64,000 nt of DNA from Vulcanimicrobiota bacterium (GCA_003161435.1 PMOS01000012.1:1-64000); one strand, 5' to 3'. Counted from the stretch's first letter, positions 39,901 through 49,247 are shown. The notes: generated from the sequence alone by a model not told the origin. Made by a program: numbers and translations.

Positions 39901-39921
39901 CGGGCTGCGCCCTTCAGCCCG
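39901..39921. terminator. Hairpin between convergent genes
   Basis: CGGGCTG (39901-39907) and CAGCCCG (39915-39921) with a 7-base loop fill most of the 25-base gap between the stops of the dehydratase gene and the convergent secreted-protein gene. It could terminate both. Confidence 0.5.
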
Positions 39922-39923
39922 CT

Positions 39924-40577
39924 CTACGACTTGGTGAGGACCAACGATACGTCGTCGGCTTCGCCGTCATTGTAGGTACCCTCCGCCCGCGTCATGGTCA
40001 ACGTGATCGTCGCCGAACGGGCGCCCTTCGGAACAGCGTCGGACGTCTTCCTCGCAAAAAAGCCGGTGACTCCCTTGCGTTCCGTTGCCAGAACGGGACC
40101 GAGCTGCGTTTGCGCGATCGACGCGCCGTCTGCGCCCTTGAAGATGAGCGTCACCTTCGCGTTGTCGTCCTGCGACGAGTAACCGCCGAGCCATGCCGAG
40201 AACACATACGTCACGTTGCCCTTGTCGATGTCGGCGGCGCCCGCGGCGAGCGAAATGGTTTGCGTTGCGGTCGAGACTGGGGCGTTGCCGCCCGCGAAGA
40301 AGTTCGCGCCTCGATCGGTCGGCCCAGGTGACGTCTTGTCCGGGAATCCACCCGCGGCGCCGTACTTCACCGCGGTGAACTGCCCGGTCGTGGTCCAGCC
40401 CGGCGGCTTCATCACGCCGCTACTGCTGGGCGCACCGGGACCGGCTTCAGCGTTGCCGTTCACGACCAAGTTCGTGCCGTAGATGCCGGCCGCGAGCACG
40501 CCGCTCGTCGCGGCGATGCTCAGCGCGAGCGTACTTAGCGCCGCGGCAACCGCGGTGCGAACAGCCTGTATGGTCAT
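39924..40577 (-). CDS. Secreted protein of unknown function
   Basis: The ATG at 40577 is preceded by a strong GGAGGA at 6 bases. The 217 residues begin with a Sec signal (MTIQAVRTAVAAALSTLALS, cleavage near LAA-GIYG at residue 30). The mature part opens NLVVNGNAEAGPGAPSSSGV, a pattern ('N-L-V-x-N-G-x-A-E-x-G') well known at the start of DUF642-like or PEP-CTERM-associated extracellular proteins. A jelly-roll-like beta sandwich (VTYVFSAWLGGYSSQDDNAK) follows. No C-terminal PEP sorting signal is present. Possibly a carbohydrate-binding surface protein. Function not known. Confidence 0.65.
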   Translation of the reverse strand: MTIQAVRTAVAAALSTLALSIAATSGVLAAGIYGTNLVVNGNAEAGPGAPSSSGVMKPPGWTTTGQFTAVKYGAAGGFPDKTSPGPTDRGANFFAGGNAPVSTATQTISLAAGAADIDKGNVTYVFSAWLGGYSSQDDNAKVTLIFKGADGASIAQTQLGPVLATERKGVTGFFARKTSDAVPKGARSATITLTMTRAEGTYNDGEADDVSLVLTKS

Positions 40578-40685
40578 CGATTCCTCCTGCAACGCGTTAC
40601 CAGCCGACGGGCGACTGGTCGCAATGCCGACCCGTTCGGACGGACGTGCGGGAAACCTCGCGGTGCGCTCCGACTCGTAACCTGG

Positions 40686-40707
40686 ATCGAGGTCTTTTGG
40701 CCTCGAT
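40686..40707. terminator. Hairpin downstream of the 40726-41529 gene
   Basis: ATCGAGG (40686-40692) and CCTCGAT (40701-40707) form a perfect 7-base stem with an 8-base loop containing TTTT. It lies 19 bases after the stop of the upstream minus-strand gene and before the 40577 gene. It could terminate the former or lie in the leader of the latter. Confidence 0.4.
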
Positions 40708-40725
40708 TACCAGAATGACGCATAA

Positions 40726-41529
40726 CTACGTCGGCGCTAGTCCTACAGAAATGAGCCAAATCGCCAGGTCTGGATGCTTTGCCTTGAAGTCCCGAATCGG
40801 CGCCGAGTCATCCGTGATTGGGTCATCGTGTTCGTCGAAACCGTAGAGCGTTTGATTGACCCACGCGCCTCCATCAATAGCATAGGCCGTACTACGCTCC
40901 CGGGTGTACGCCACATGCCGCGTGCCAACGATGACGCCGGACGCGCACCGAGAGACAATCCCGCGAGATGGCTGACCTCCCATTGAGAGCTCGGCGATCG
41001 AACGCGGAAGCCTGTCACTACTTTCGCGTGGGCACGAAGTATCGATTCGCGAATACAATACATGAGTATCGTCGAGAAATGCGACCTCGTTTCGTCCTTC
41101 GACGTCCGCATCGGACAATTTGATCGTAGCAAGTGATTGGCCGTTGCTACTACGAAATACACGGAGAACAACCTTCGGGTTATATGAATCGACGCAGGCA
41201 TATACCGAGCCCGACGGCGACATGATCCATCGGAACGGACCCGAATCACATGGGCTTCGTTGAAACGCTCCGTCTCGCGAGTACCACCACCAGCCGGGCC
41301 TCGCCTGCAGACGAATGTGATTTCCTGAACGCCGAGCCAAGATCCACTCATCCTGTGCGATCGACCGTTGTTGCCAGGTCGCGTCGAATATATACGTCTC
41401 GAAAGCTAGACTCATGGAGTCCGGGGGCGCTCCGACCCAGATCCGGTATTCGACAGCAGGACGTTGTGCGCCGAGGAGCAGTCCGACACACAACGTCAGG
41501 GCCGCAATTTTGCTTGGCTGAGCCTTCAT
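40726..41529 (-). CDS. Secreted protein of unknown function, less GC-rich than neighbours
   Basis: I chose the ATG at 41529, which has GGGAGA upstream and opens a signal MKAQPSKIAALTLCVGLLLG. The remaining 245 residues show a beta-propeller-like rhythm without exact repeats: FRWIMSPSGSVYACVDS, VVLRVFRSSNGQSLATIKLS, EVAFLDDTHVLYSR, GVIVGTRHVAYTRERSTAYA. Six-to-seven such strands could form a small beta-propeller. Third-position GC is lower than in the neighbouring genes, suggesting import. No family is recognised. Confidence 0.55.
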   Translation of the reverse strand: MKAQPSKIAALTLCVGLLLGAQRPAVEYRIWVGAPPDSMSLAFETYIFDATWQQRSIAQDEWILARRSGNHIRLQARPGWWWYSRDGAFQRSPCDSGPFRWIMSPSGSVYACVDSYNPKVVLRVFRSSNGQSLATIKLSDADVEGRNEVAFLDDTHVLYSRIDTSCPRESSDRLPRSIAELSMGGQPSRGIVSRCASGVIVGTRHVAYTRERSTAYAIDGGAWVNQTLYGFDEHDDPITDDSAPIRDFKAKHPDLAIWLISVGLAPT

Positions 41530-41747
41530 TGGAATCTCCCTCAATATTGATTGGCCCCTAATGAACCGATCACCGGGTCGACCGACACTCGCTGGGACGA
41601 CACGGACCTCAACCAGCTCAAGAGCGTTCCGGCCTCCGCCTTCGAGGTCGTCCGAGGCGGTCCGATCGTCCACTGATCCGCTCGCTCGCCTGCCCCTGGG
41701 AGGCTTCGGGTCAACGTCGCGGACCTTTCGGCCGATATGCCTTCCAA

Positions 41748-44345
41748 ATGGTCGAACAGACGACGCAGATCGACGACGAGGTCGAACGCTGCGCTCTTTG
41801 GCTTGAAGACCTCGCCCGCAGCCGCGATCTGACGGCGCCCCTGACGGGGATCGACGAGGCGCAGTTTCCGGTCGCCCTGACGCTCCGGCGCTTCGTTGCC
41901 GAGCTGTGCGACGAGATGCTCGACTTCCGCGCGGTCGTCGAAGCGGCGGCGAAGGTCGCCGCGCTCAACGCCGATCAGCTCGATCGCGTCGTGGCCAACA
42001 CCGCCGAGCAGAGCTCCGTCGTCGAGCGCACCGCCGCGGCGATCGCGGAGATCGACCAAGGAGCCGCGCACGTCGCCTCGACCACCGAGAGCTTGCGCGT
42101 CCTGACTCGCACCCTCGCCGAGTCGACCTCACGCTACGACAGCGGGATCGACGCCGTCCTCGCCGCGCTGGCGAACCTGGTGGCGACGGTAGAAGGCGCC
42201 GCGTCGTTCGCCACCGCGATGGAGTCGGGCGCGTCGGACATCCTCGCCTTTCTCGATCAGCTTCGTCGCATCGCGCGCCAGGCGCGGCTGCTGGGGATCA
42301 ACGCCGCCATCGAGGCGGCCCACCTCGGCGACGACGGCCACGGCTTCGTGATCGTCGCCGATGAGGTCAAGAAGCTCGCCGCGTCGACCGCCGAATCGGC
42401 CGCGAACGTCGCAGGGATCGAAAAGGAGCTGCACTCGGCAAGCCGCCACGTCGAGGCGGCGATCGGCGAATCCGCCGAGATCGTGCGCGGCCTGGCCTCG
42501 GATTTGGGTGCGGCACGCGAACGGTCGACGCAAACACGCCGGCAGGTCGAGGAACTCGACGGCGCCATCGGCGACGTCGCGGCGATCGTCGGGCAGCAGA
42601 GCGTGAGCTTGTCGGCGATCGCGCAAGGTGTCCAACAGATGGCGCACCATGCGCAAGACGTCGCAAGCGCCGCCCAGCGTGCGGGCCGGCTCGCAATCGG
42701 TGACGCGCTCCAGCGCCTCCAGTCGTCGATCTCGGTCTACCGCCTGCCCTCGAGGCGAGCCGCGGCCCAGTCCGGTAGCATCGATCTCGCTGAACTGCCC
42801 GGACCGCTGCGCGCCGCAGTCGACGTCCTGCGAGCGCGCGTCGACGACGATCAGCGCGAGATCCTCACCCTGGTGACGACGATCGCCGTATCGATCGCGC
42901 GCAACAGTTACGAGTGGCGCGCGATCGCGCAAGCGCTCGGATCGCTGCACGCCGAGCTCGGTTCCACGATGCACGCGATCGACGAAACCGCCGCCGGTGC
43001 CAACGTCGCCGCCGACGCCTCGCAGCGGATGCGCGGCTCGCTCGGCGCAATGCGCGCCGGCTTCGCCGCGGCAGTCGACGAGCTGCAGCGGGCCCTCGAC
43101 CGGGTCGTGCGCGTGCGCGACGACGTTCGCCGCGCCGAGACGTTCGTCGCCGCCACGTCGACGGCCGCCGAACGCGCCGCCGCGATCCTCGACCTGATCG
43201 ACACGATCTCGAGCGAGACGACCCTGCTCTCGTTCAACGCCGCGATCGAAGCGGCGCACGCCGGCGCCGCGGGAAGCGGCTTCGGCATCATCGCCGACGA
43301 GATCCGATCCCTTGCCGAGACGACGTCGCGTGCGACGCACGACATCGGGATGGTCATCAGCGGCGTCTCCGAAGCGAGTCGTTCGATGACCGCAAAGTCC
43401 GCCCACGCGGTCGCGCAGACCCTCGAGGTGCACGACGAGACGACGCGCATGCAGGCGTCCGTCGGCGAGCTGCGCACCGAGCTGGACGGCACGCTCGACC
43501 GGACCGCCGAGGTCGCCGGCATCGTCGAGCAGCAGTTGGCCGCGCTGGCCGACGTGCGGCGCGCCGCCGAGATCGCCGTACAGCGCGCCGAAAGCGACTC
43601 CGGCGCCGCGACGGACGGGCGGCGCATCGAGCTCGCGATGCTCGGGATGCGCGCCCACGCGTTGGCAGCTCGCCGGCCGCTCGGCACCGTCGCCGAAAGC
43701 GTGCGCGAGCTGGGCCTAGCCGTCGCCGAACGTATGGACGGCGTGTTCGACGCCGCGCTGAGCCAGGGCGCGATCGCGCTCAACGACTGTTTCGACACGA
43801 ACTACGTCGAGATCGCGGGCGCCGCGATCGCGCGGCTGGGGCGGCTGTTCAACGTCTCCCGCGTACCGGAACGCGGCTTCGATCCGCCCAAGTTCGAGAC
43901 GCGCTACGACCGGGCCGTCGAAGACGGTTTCAACGCGCTCATCGACGAGTATGTCCCGAGACACGCGTCGATCAAGGCGATGTTCGCGGTCGACCTGAAC
44001 GGCTATTGCTTCGGCCACTACCGCGAGTGCCGCCAAGCCTGGACCGGCGATTACGTGACCGATCTGAACAACAACCGGATCAAGCGGTTCTTCGACGACG
44101 ATCTGAGCCTTCGTTGCGCGCGGGTCGGCCTGGGCGATGCATCGGACGCGCTGCCGAAACGCACGCCGTATGCACGCTTCGAAGAGCTCCACTGCAAACT
44201 CCGTCGTGAACCGGCGCGCCCATGGGCGATCTACACTTACGCCCGCGACACGGGCATCGTCTACAACGACCTCTCGATCGCCCTCTACGCCCAAGACCGC
44301 CGCATCGGCGCGATCCGCATAGCCTACGACGCCGACGTCGTCTAG
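41748..44345 (+). CDS. Soluble chemoreceptor-like protein with two MCP signalling domains
   Basis: An 865-residue, almost entirely helical protein with no membrane segment. Two methyl-accepting-type signalling hairpins occur: RLLGINAAIEAAHLGDDGHG followed by FVIVADEVKKLAAST at residues 180-214, and TLLSFNAAIEAAHAGAAGSG followed by FGIIADEIRSLAETTS near residues 490-525. The last 160 residues form a separate domain with FAVDLNGYCFGHYRECRQAW then TGDYVTDLNNNRIKRFFDDD. That pattern resembles the C-terminal domain of some cytoplasmic chemoreceptors. Normal receptors have one signalling tip. No che genes are near, so its signal output is unknown. Confidence 0.82.
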   Translation: MVEQTTQIDDEVERCALWLEDLARSRDLTAPLTGIDEAQFPVALTLRRFVAELCDEMLDFRAVVEAAAKVAALNADQLDRVVANTAEQSSVVERTAAAIAEIDQGAAHVASTTESLRVLTRTLAESTSRYDSGIDAVLAALANLVATVEGAASFATAMESGASDILAFLDQLRRIARQARLLGINAAIEAAHLGDDGHGFVIVADEVKKLAASTAESAANVAGIEKELHSASRHVEAAIGESAEIVRGLASDLGAARERSTQTRRQVEELDGAIGDVAAIVGQQSVSLSAIAQGVQQMAHHAQDVASAAQRAGRLAIGDALQRLQSSISVYRLPSRRAAAQSGSIDLAELPGPLRAAVDVLRARVDDDQREILTLVTTIAVSIARNSYEWRAIAQALGSLHAELGSTMHAIDETAAGANVAADASQRMRGSLGAMRAGFAAAVDELQRALDRVVRVRDDVRRAETFVAATSTAAERAAAILDLIDTISSETTLLSFNAAIEAAHAGAAGSGFGIIADEIRSLAETTSRATHDIGMVISGVSEASRSMTAKSAHAVAQTLEVHDETTRMQASVGELRTELDGTLDRTAEVAGIVEQQLAALADVRRAAEIAVQRAESDSGAATDGRRIELAMLGMRAHALAARRPLGTVAESVRELGLAVAERMDGVFDAALSQGAIALNDCFDTNYVEIAGAAIARLGRLFNVSRVPERGFDPPKFETRYDRAVEDGFNALIDEYVPRHASIKAMFAVDLNGYCFGHYRECRQAWTGDYVTDLNNNRIKRFFDDDLSLRCARVGLGDASDALPKRTPYARFEELHCKLRREPARPWAIYTYARDTGIVYNDLSIALYAQDRRIGAIRIAYDADVV

Positions 44346-44651
44346 CTTCGCGAAACCCTTACGGCGCCAAGACGTAGTCGGGTCGTCGTGCTGAGCTCGC
44401 CGAAGCACGGCTGCCACCCTCGCGCTTCGCCGCGCTCAGCGCGACGTCGGCGTTGTTTGCACGCCAATCCGGGGTTCGTGGCCGATGGACGTCGTTCGCC
44501 CCTCGACGAGCTTGGGGTGACATCAGGATTTGTCGCGTCGTCAGCCTGCCGCTTTTGTTCGACTTCGCGGACGACGCGAGGTCTTGCCGGGGCTTCCACG
44601 GTATGTCAGCGTCGGCACGGCCGACGTGGCATCTGTTGAAGGCGGTCTATC
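44346..44651. other. Intergenic region with dispersed repeat units
   Basis: 306 bases without a gene. Two oppositely oriented copies of a 25-26-base dispersed repeat are present: plus-strand GTCGTGCTGAGCTCGCCGAA then GCACGG at 44385-44410, and its relative in reverse at about 44497-44521. Both match the unit at 63275-63300. An inverted pair of such units is the usual form of REP-type elements. Confidence 0.5.
44385..44521. repeat. Inverted pair of REP-like units
   Basis: Unit consensus about GTCATCCTGAGCTTGTCGAA then GGACG. The left unit is at 44385-44410 on the plus strand, the right at 44497-44521 on the minus strand. A third copy is at 63275-63300. Dispersed copies in intergenic space, one abutting a truncated gene, fit REP/short interspersed elements. 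Confidence 0.5.
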
Positions 44652-45596
44652 ATGAGCGATCCGCTCTCGCGTGGCGAGTTTTTCCAGGTTTCCGCAGCGG
44701 CTGGGGCCGCGCAAGCCGTGGGGTCCGGCACGACAGCGGCCGCGAGCGGGACGGTCGTGGCACCGACCGGTCCGATGGTGCCGCTGAAGATGCGCTGGTA
44801 CGGCGGTGGGGTCTACGAGCTGGCACCGCCCGACGACAAGGTCATCGTGCTCGTCGACGCGTGGATCTGGAACAACACCGGGTTCAAGGCGTTCGGGATC
44901 GACAAGCCGCCCGAGCTGTCGAGCGCGGCCGCCTACACGGCGCACCTCAAAGCCCGCAATCCGAGTGCGGTCATCGTTGCGCTCAGTCACGACCACGGCG
45001 ACCACATGGGCGACTACTTCGAGCTGCTCGGCGCACTGAGTGCGGCCGGGATCGACGTCAAGACGGTCGGCCAGAGCGACATGATGCGCGTCGGCCTGAT
45101 CCCCAAGTTCAAGGCCGCGAACCTCGATGAAGCGCAGATCGTGATGAACAACGGCGCCGGAGTCAACATCGGCGGGACCGCGAGCTACAAGGGCGTCAAG
45201 ATCGAAGCCGTCCCCGCCGTGCACTCGACCACGATCGGCTTCCCGGCGATCGGTTTTATCATCGACGTCGGAGGCGTGCGCGTCTATGCATCGGGCGACA
45301 CCGACCTCTACGGCGACATGGCGCTGGTGGGAACGCGGTACCGTCCCGATGTCGCGATCGTCTCCTCGGGCAACGGCGCCTTCACGATGGGACCCGAAGA
45401 CGCGGCCTACGCGTGCAAGCTCGTCGGTGCGGGACACGCGGTGCCCGTGCATTACGCGCACAACCCGCTGGTGATCGGAACGCAGTGCGGCGACATCTTC
45501 CGCGCCGCGGCGGCGCGCGTCGCGCCCGGCATGGCGGTGACGGTGATGCATCCCGGCGAGACGACGACGCTGCGCGTCGCCGCCCTTCAACGATAG
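44652..45596 (+). CDS. Metallo-beta-lactamase-fold hydrolase with a degenerate Tat-like N-terminus
   Basis: A 314-residue protein of the MBL fold. The metal motif is ALSHDHGDHMGDYFELLGAL. Downstream metal ligands include His in VPAVHSTTIGFPAIGFIIDV, Asp in RVYASGDTDLYGDMALVGTR and His in AVPVHYAHNPLVIGT. This subgroup (UlaG/RNase-Z-like, with SGDTDLY) often hydrolyses lactones or phosphodiesters. The N-terminus, MSDPLSRGEFFQVSAAAGAA, looks like a twin-arginine signal with the RR replaced by SRGE, so whether it is exported is doubtful. Its end overlaps the convergent korB gene by 10 bases. Confidence 0.82.
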   Translation: MSDPLSRGEFFQVSAAAGAAQAVGSGTTAAASGTVVAPTGPMVPLKMRWYGGGVYELAPPDDKVIVLVDAWIWNNTGFKAFGIDKPPELSSAAAYTAHLKARNPSAVIVALSHDHGDHMGDYFELLGALSAAGIDVKTVGQSDMMRVGLIPKFKAANLDEAQIVMNNGAGVNIGGTASYKGVKIEAVPAVHSTTIGFPAIGFIIDVGGVRVYASGDTDLYGDMALVGTRYRPDVAIVSSGNGAFTMGPEDAAYACKLVGAGHAVPVHYAHNPLVIGTQCGDIFRAAAARVAPGMAVTVMHPGETTTLRVAALQR

Positions 45597-46456
45597 GCGG
45601 CTTGGATCGCGGCGTAGTCCGCCGTCGGGCGGCGAATGTCGAGCCGAGCGATCGGCATCTCGGGGAGGCCGGTACGATCTTCGAAGGTCGGCCGGTCTTC
45701 TTTGTAGATGATGCCCAGCGGGATATCGCCGTCGCGGGTGAGCGCCTCGAACGCCGCGAGCCGGTCGTTGGGCGCGTACCCGTCGCGGACGGTGAGATCC
45801 TCGACGTTGTCCTTGAACCACGCGTAGGTGTTGATCTTGTTGTAGGTGACGCACGGCGACATCACCTCGACGATCGCAAAGCCACGGTGCTCGACCGCCG
45901 CCTTGATCATCGCGACCATCTGCTTGGGCTGCGCCGAGAACCCGCGCGCGATGAAGCTCGCGCCGGCAGCGAGCGCGAGCGCCAGGCCGTTGAGCGGCGT
46001 ATCGGGGTTGCCGTCGGGGCTGACCGAAGCAACGTATCCGGTCGCGCTCGTCGGCGAGCTCTGGCCCTTGGTGAGCCCGTAGGTCTGGTTGTCCATCACG
46101 ATGTACGTCATGTCGGTGTTCCGCCGCACCGCGTGCACGAAATGGCCGGCACCGATCGCGTACCCGTCGCCGTCGCCGCCGGCGGCGATCACGGTGAGAT
46201 CGCGGTTGGCGAGCTTGACCGCCGTCGCGACCGGCAGCGCGCGACCGTGCACGCCGTGGAACGCGTAGCTGTGCAGATAGCCGGAGATCTTTCCGGAACA
46301 GCCGATCCCCGAGATGAAGGCGACGTCCTTGGGCTGTTTGCCGAGCTCCGCCATCGCTTGTTTGAGCGCGGAGAGCACGCCGAAGTCACCGCAGCCGGGG
46401 CACCACCACGACGGCGTGGCCGTGGCAAAGTCTTTGGGGGTAAGCGTTGCCGTCAC
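45587..46456 (-). CDS. korB: 2-Oxoacid:ferredoxin oxidoreductase, beta subunit
   Basis: A 289-residue ThDP-binding subunit starting with GTG. Signature parts are WWCPGCGDFGVLSALKQAMA (cluster and ThDP region), SGIGCSGKISGYLHSYAFHG, the ThDP-magnesium motif AAGGDGDGYAIGAGHFVHAV, and MDNQTYGLTKGQSSPTS. It pairs with the alpha subunit, whose stop lies one base upstream. The two-subunit type fits 2-oxoglutarate or pyruvate. The YPITP of the alpha subunit and the genome context do not separate these; I use kor because the general pattern of this two-gene type is KorAB. Confidence 0.88.
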   Translation of the reverse strand: MTATLTPKDFATATPSWWCPGCGDFGVLSALKQAMAELGKQPKDVAFISGIGCSGKISGYLHSYAFHGVHGRALPVATAVKLANRDLTVIAAGGDGDGYAIGAGHFVHAVRRNTDMTYIVMDNQTYGLTKGQSSPTSATGYVASVSPDGNPDTPLNGLALALAAGASFIARGFSAQPKQMVAMIKAAVEHRGFAIVEVMSPCVTYNKINTYAWFKDNVEDLTVRDGYAPNDRLAAFEALTRDGDIPLGIIYKEDRPTFEDRTGLPEMPIARLDIRRPTADYAAIQAAYR

Positions 46457-46457
46457 T

Positions 46458-48221
46458 TCAGATGACCTCCACCGGCGTGCCGACGGCGGCGATGCGCCGA
46501 ATCGGCTCGATGATCTCGATCGGCCGGAACGGCTGGCCGTTGTACTTGCGCACGCTCTGCAGCGCGTCGACCGGTCCGACGACCGCGCGGATCAGCCGTT
46601 CCAGCTGTCCGGTGTAATTGTTCTCGACCACGAACACGTGCTGCGCCCCGCCGAAGAACGTCTTGATCTCGTCCTCGGGGAACGGCCACAGCGTGCGCAG
46701 CTGCAAGAAGCGCGTCAGAACGCCGGCCCGCGCGAGCCGATCGACCGCTTCGGCGATCGGTCCGGTGTTCGCCCCGTAGCCGACGATCCCGATGTCGGCG
46801 TCGGCGACCCCGTGCAGCACGGCGCGCGGCAAGTCGTCGCGCATCGAGACGAGCTTGCCCATCCGCTTCTCCATCATCCGGGCGCGGTTCGCGGCGTTCT
46901 CGGTGATGACGCCGCCGTCGTTGTGCTCCGAGCCCGGCGCGAGGTGCATGCCGCCCGGAATGCCGGGGATGACGCGGGGCGACACGTTGTCGTCGGTGAA
47001 CGCGAAACGCTTGTACTCGCCGAAGACGACCTCACCGCTATCGATCAGCTTGCCGCGATCGATCTGGACGGCGTCGACGTCGAACGGCGGCAGGGTCGCC
47101 TTGCTCTGACACAGCGCCTGCTCCGTGAGCAAGAACACGGGCAGCTGATACTTCTCGGCCAAGTTGAACGCCGTGGTCGTCAGCTCGAACGACTCGCCGA
47201 CGGTCCCCGGTGCGAGGATGACGCGCGGGATCTCGCCGTGCCCGGAATAGATCAGGTGGTTGAGATTGCTCTGTTCGGTCTTGGTCGGCATCCCGGTCGA
47301 CGGACCCGCTCGCGCGCATTCGACGACGACGACCGGGATCTCGAGTACGCCGGCGAGGCCGATCGCCTCGGTCATCAGCGCCTGACCCGGACCGGACGTC
47401 GCGGTCATCGCGCGCACGCCGGCAAACGCCGCGCCGAGCGTCATCGTGATCGCGGCCAACTCGTCTTCCGCTTGCACGACGACGCCGCCGAACGCCGGCA
47501 GCTGCTTGGACATCCACTCGAGGATGTCGGTCGCGGGCGTGATCGGATACCCGGCCATGAAGCGGCAGCCGGCGACGAGCGCGCCGTAGGCGATTGCATC
47601 GTTGCCCATCATGATGAGCCGGTCGCCGTCAATGCCTTTGGTCAGCCCATAACCGCTAGGCCTGTCGGCAAAGTGCTCGCGCACGTAGTTCTCGCCGGCT
47701 TCGATCGCGCGCATGTTGAGGTCGACGACCTTCTCGCCTTTGCGCTGGTACACGCCGCGCACGTCGTGGCGGACGATCTCGGGATCCATCCCGACCAGCG
47801 CGCCCAAGACGCCGAGCGAGATCGTGTTGCGGATCAGCTCGAGTCCCATCTCCTTCGCGATCTTCGCTAGCGGGATCTCGTACCACGTGACGTCGTCGCG
47901 CCGGACGTTATCCGGGATCGCCTCATCGGTGTTGTCGAAGACGACGAATCCTCCGGGCCGCATCTCGGCGATGTGCGTTTCGACTGCCTCTAGATCGAAC
48001 GCGACGAGCGCGTCGACCGCGTCGGCCATCCCGTAATCGTGGTTTTCGCTTGCCCGGATCACGTAGTTCGTGTGGCCGCCACGGATTCGTGACGGGAAGT
48101 CCTTATACGTGTAGACTTCGAGCCCCATGCGCTTGAATACGCCGGCGATCAAATCGCCGGTCGTCAAGCTCCCGTCTCCGGCTTGGCCGCCGAACATAAC
48201 TTCGACGCTGTTGAGGATCAC
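46458..48221 (-). CDS. korA: 2-Oxoacid:ferredoxin oxidoreductase, gamma-alpha fused subunit
   Basis: A 587-residue subunit. I chose the GTG at 48221 because GAGGTG lies six bases upstream and the protein then starts MILNSVEVMFGGQAGDGSLT. Residues 1-180 are the gamma domain (GGQAGDGSLTTGDLIAGVFK, SRIRGGHTNYVIRAS). The alpha domain follows with MAGYPITPATDILEWMSKQL, AEDELAAITMTLGAAFAGVR, ATSGPGQALMTEAIGLAGV. The complex reversibly oxidises a 2-oxoacid with CoA, reducing ferredoxin. It is oxygen-tolerant in some actinobacterial relatives, which might suit the other genes here. korB follows at once. An upstream in-frame ATG at 48260 is less likely. Confidence 0.9.
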   Translation of the reverse strand: MILNSVEVMFGGQAGDGSLTTGDLIAGVFKRMGLEVYTYKDFPSRIRGGHTNYVIRASENHDYGMADAVDALVAFDLEAVETHIAEMRPGGFVVFDNTDEAIPDNVRRDDVTWYEIPLAKIAKEMGLELIRNTISLGVLGALVGMDPEIVRHDVRGVYQRKGEKVVDLNMRAIEAGENYVREHFADRPSGYGLTKGIDGDRLIMMGNDAIAYGALVAGCRFMAGYPITPATDILEWMSKQLPAFGGVVVQAEDELAAITMTLGAAFAGVRAMTATSGPGQALMTEAIGLAGVLEIPVVVVECARAGPSTGMPTKTEQSNLNHLIYSGHGEIPRVILAPGTVGESFELTTTAFNLAEKYQLPVFLLTEQALCQSKATLPPFDVDAVQIDRGKLIDSGEVVFGEYKRFAFTDDNVSPRVIPGIPGGMHLAPGSEHNDGGVITENAANRARMMEKRMGKLVSMRDDLPRAVLHGVADADIGIVGYGANTGPIAEAVDRLARAGVLTRFLQLRTLWPFPEDEIKTFFGGAQHVFVVENNYTGQLERLIRAVVGPVDALQSVRKYNGQPFRPIEIIEPIRRIAAVGTPVEVI

Positions 48222-48435
48222 GTAGGACACCTCGCAATTAGGACGCCGCGCCGGCGCCATTGGCCGATAAGGTTCGTGCGGCGACCCGCCCGGGCCCTGT
48301 TCATCCTAGCGACGGCACCGGGGAGCACGTGCGACTTAGGTCGGAGGTCGGCGTCCGCTCGGACGATGCGCAAGGCAACCGTATCATCGCTCGACCCGCA
48401 TGACGCTCGACGAATTGAACGAACACGCTCACGTG

Positions 48436-49230
48436 ATGGATCTGGACCTTCACGGCCGTACGGCCTTCGTCTCGGGCTCGACCGCCGGAATCGGCCTGGC
48501 GATCGCAAGCGGGCTCGCCGGCGCCGGCGCGCAGGTGATCGTCAACGGCCGCACGCAGGCGCGCGTCGATCACGCGATCGAAGCGATTCGAGGCGATGTC
48601 GCCGGCGCGAACGTGCTGGGCATCGCCGCGGACCTTGCGACCGCGGCAGGCGCGGACGCCGTCGTCGCGGCGCATCCTCAGGTCGACGTACTGGTGAACA
48701 ACCTCGGGATCTTCGAACCCAAGCCGTTCGATCGGATCGACGACGCCGACTGGATGCGATTCTTCGAAACCAACGTCATCAGCGGCGTGCGGCTGAGCCG
48801 CGCGTATCTCGCGCAGATGCGCGCGCGCAACTGGGGCCGCATCGTCTTCGTGTCGAGCGAATCCGGGCTGCACATCCCGGCCGAGATGATTCACTACGGC
48901 GTGACCAAGACCGCGCAGATCGCGCTCGCGCGCGGCTTGGCGGAAACGCTCGCGGGGACGGGGATCACCGTGAACAGCGTCCTGCCGGGCCCGACGCGCT
49001 CGGAGGGCGTCGGTGCGTTCGTCCGGCAAATGGCCGAGCAGCAGAACGTCAGCGAGCCGGAGATGGAAAAGCAATTCTTCCGTACGGCGCGGCCGACGTC
49101 ACTGCTGCGCCGTTTCATCACGCCCGACGAGGTCGCGAACCTGGTCGTCTACGTCTGCAGTCCGGCGGCATCCGCGACGACCGGCTCGGCGCTGCGCGTC
49201 GACGGCGGCGTCGTGCGCGCGATCCCGTAG
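48436..49230 (+). CDS. Short-chain dehydrogenase/reductase
   Basis: I chose the ATG at 48436 (MDLDLHGRTAFVSGSTAGIG), giving 264 residues. The cofactor motif is SGSTAGIG. The basic residue after strand 2 (VIVNGRTQARVDHA) suggests NADP. NNLG replaces NNAG in VDVLVNNLGIFEPKPFDR. The catalytic Ser and Tyr-x-x-x-Lys are in VFVSSESGLHIPAEMIHYGV then TKTAQIAL. Proteins with this insert pattern are common in bacteria, with roles such as 3-oxoacyl or secondary-alcohol oxidoreduction. It is divergent from korA. The 214-base gap before it (48222-48435) contains no gene. Confidence 0.9.
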   Translation: MDLDLHGRTAFVSGSTAGIGLAIASGLAGAGAQVIVNGRTQARVDHAIEAIRGDVAGANVLGIAADLATAAGADAVVAAHPQVDVLVNNLGIFEPKPFDRIDDADWMRFFETNVISGVRLSRAYLAQMRARNWGRIVFVSSESGLHIPAEMIHYGVTKTAQIALARGLAETLAGTGITVNSVLPGPTRSEGVGAFVRQMAEQQNVSEPEMEKQFFRTARPTSLLRRFITPDEVANLVVYVCSPAASATTGSALRVDGGVVRAIP

Positions 49231-49247
49231 CTCGATCGCCTGCGACT

